From NCBI GenBank assembly GCA_944472135.2, contig OX235263.1:35765379-35829378 (forward strand): 64,000 bases of DNA, read 5' to 3'. The translations under genes were made by a program, and so were the position numbers. A model generated the notes under the pieces. It was given only the letters and a program-made list of their open reading frames with translations. It ran no database searches and had not been told where the DNA came from. Below are positions 62,670-64,000 of the stretch, in pieces. This DNA comes from Trichobilharzia regenti (taxonomy: Eukaryota; Platyhelminthes; Trematoda; Strigeidida; Schistosomatidae). Numbering within the stretch: the stretch's first letter is position 1; every line of letters starts with the position of its first letter.

Positions 62670-63474
62670 AACTATTAGAAATGGGAGTTAATGGTTACAG
62701 GTATGGAAGTAGTATAGTACTTGTGCGAGTATTGCAACAAGATAAATTTTATGTAATGAATCACGCAAAAATGTAACGCGAACGATGAACGTACCGCGAT
62801 ACAGAGTGCAAATAAAGTCCAGTCGAATACATCTGTCAAGGTATTCTTTTTGCTAATCAAAGCCTAATATGTGTTTCGTGAGGAATCTTCGGAGAATTTC
62901 AACTTTTCGTCTGTCCGCTGATTTAAAGCTACTGTATAAGTGGGCACAGTATTTAAGTTTGGGGCGAATATATATACCCCATATGTAGCTAATCTGGCTT
63001 CTGGAGTGTTAAAGTTGCGTAGCACAAAGCCTGTGAATTTCTCCCGAAAGAAATCCGAAACGATAATCCAAACTATGGATTTAACCACACGTAGAGTGAC
63101 GCGTAAAGTCCAAAATACAGGATATTCTGGAATGCGGTACTTTATTACGTAAAATTAGATATATAATATACAAACCTCAAAATATGAGGTGTCTGTGGCT
63201 AAATGCCGTCAAATGCACAACCACTGTGCAGTCAATAAGTAAAAACAGCAATGCTGTGTCAAGGTCGATCCACGCGTCGGTTCAAACGGCCCGCGAATGC
63301 CAAGCAAAGAATAAACAAATATGAACAAACAACTTTCAATAGTGAAGCATACACTATAGGGTAAATGCAGCAAATAATGTTTAAGGAGAAGAGAAATAAG
63401 AACTATACATTAATAGAATGATAATAGAACAAGTGATTTAACTGCAGTTGTAAGCAAATGTCATTGCTGTGATT

Positions 63475-64000
63475 TCATTTCAAACAGTTGAAGCACACCT
63501 TATGCCGCATTGACACTGCTAGTCTCTCTTTGTGACTCATCGACAAATAGCGTTGACAGTCCCATAAGTCGTGATCTGTGAAGCAAACTATGCACGACTT
63601 CTGGGCTCGTGACTTCACGACATTAACACTGTGCGAAGGCATAGCTCTGGACATTTTATCATTGGGCCCTACTTCGTAGTTGTTCCTATTCCCATTAGCT
63701 ATCTGGCCATAACAGCTTGTAGCCAAGGACAGTTGCCTTTCGAGGAATTCTTTGAGGTAACGAAAGCTAGGTTCAGCAAACTGTAAACCATCGTTTACCA
63801 ATTCTGCCCACTTCCATCGTAGGTGTCGGGGGAGACGTTGAACAATGCACTTAAGGTTGGTAGAGCAGTCCAAGTCTGCCATGTGATTCATCTGAGATAA
63901 GGCTATCTCACAATTGGTCATCTGTCTCAACAACCGTTGTAGCCCAACTATATATTCAGGTTGCAGCTGTGGGCCTGACAGTAATTCGGAGAGGAAGGCA
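63475..64000 (-). pseudogene. BEL/Pao gag, 3' part, runs off the window
   Basis: The minus frame is open from the window end (AFLSELLSGPQLQPEYIVGL) to a stop at 63475: LLRQMTNCEIALSQMNHMAD, CIVQRLPRHLRWKWAELV, then cysteine motifs CIVCFTDHDLWDC and CFNCLK typical of the zinc-knuckle end of BEL/Pao gag. It ends in the second knuckle, where the palindrome begins. A different family from the 52-kb gag. What lies beyond 64000 is unknown. Confidence 0.75.

Larger units (their letters stand above)
60148..63467 (-). mobile_element. Palindrome right arm: CR1-like 5' half
   Basis: Reverse complement of the left arm; same gene order on minus (5' region 63467 to 62675, ORF1 62669 to about 61550, endonuclease 61099-60248). 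Coordinates mirror as x + y = 120163 in the outer part and 120165 near the centre because of two homopolymer differences. The outer edge lies 7 bp from the stop of a BEL/Pao gag reading frame. Confidence 0.9.

Noticed and set aside
56696..63467. Palindrome as a pure assembly artefact
   Set aside because: Not excluded, but a non-mirrored 128-bp spacer with defined content, different outer flanks and a few substitutions between arms make it less likely.
56696..63467. DNA transposon with giant terminal inverted repeats
   Set aside because: No transposase between the arms, no TSD at the outer edges, and the arms encode LINE ORF1 and endonuclease.
1..64000. CRISPR array, rRNA genes, bacterial operons or viral genes
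   Set aside because: No regularly spaced direct repeats, no rRNA signatures and no gene order of that kind; the LTR relics are BEL/Pao and Ty3/Gypsy retrotransposons.

Overview
The window looks like nuclear DNA of a trematode flatworm, most likely a schistosome (family Schistosomatidae). The grounds are: AT-rich sequence; retroelement types known from schistosomes (RTE/SR2-like and CR1/SR1-like LINEs, Penelope-like elements with a C-terminal GIY-YIG domain, BEL/Pao and Ty3/Gypsy LTR relics); two diverged copies of the Schistosoma Sm-alpha hammerhead-ribozyme SINE; and host exons separated by 34-36 nt introns, as expected for schistosome genes. There are no bacterial-type operons, no CRISPR array and no convincing free-standing tRNA or rRNA gene. 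The genus is an inference.

Layout. 1-24 kb is a mosaic of LINE fragments, Penelope-like copies and two tRNA-related SINE families (called HHR-SINE and SINE-B here). 24.3-41.4 kb carries exons of at least one host gene on the minus strand. Three exons (24292-24608, 28484-28823, 35426-35809) have matching splice phases, and four more lie at 40361-41372. Their introns are packed with repeats, including a full-length RTE element (30525-34304) with a 9-bp target-site duplication. 41.7-48.4 kb holds two CR1-like LINEs, a CR1 3' fragment and a Penelope-like ORF of 425 codons. 46-56 kb has BEL/Pao LTR and gag pieces in both orientations and a Ty3/Gypsy RT relic. 56.7-63.5 kb is a near-perfect palindrome of a decayed CR1-like element (arms about 3.3 kb, spacer about 128 bp), followed at the right edge by another BEL/Pao gag.

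Most notable. (1) A SINE family has a tRNA-like head followed by a type-I hammerhead-ribozyme motif, two copies of which keep every core nucleotide. At four loci it is present as a head-to-head inverted pair (minus copy left, plus copy right) flanked by one 11-12 bp target-site duplication, so each pair seems to have entered in one event, as expected for twin priming. The Sm-alpha copies are also paired head-to-head. (2) The large CR1 palindrome has arms that share the same inactivating lesions. (3) Non-autonomous RTE derivatives: an internally deleted one with a TSD and a 5'-only one with a 17-bp direct repeat. Nearly all transposon ORFs are broken; nothing here needs to be producing active protein except the host exons.
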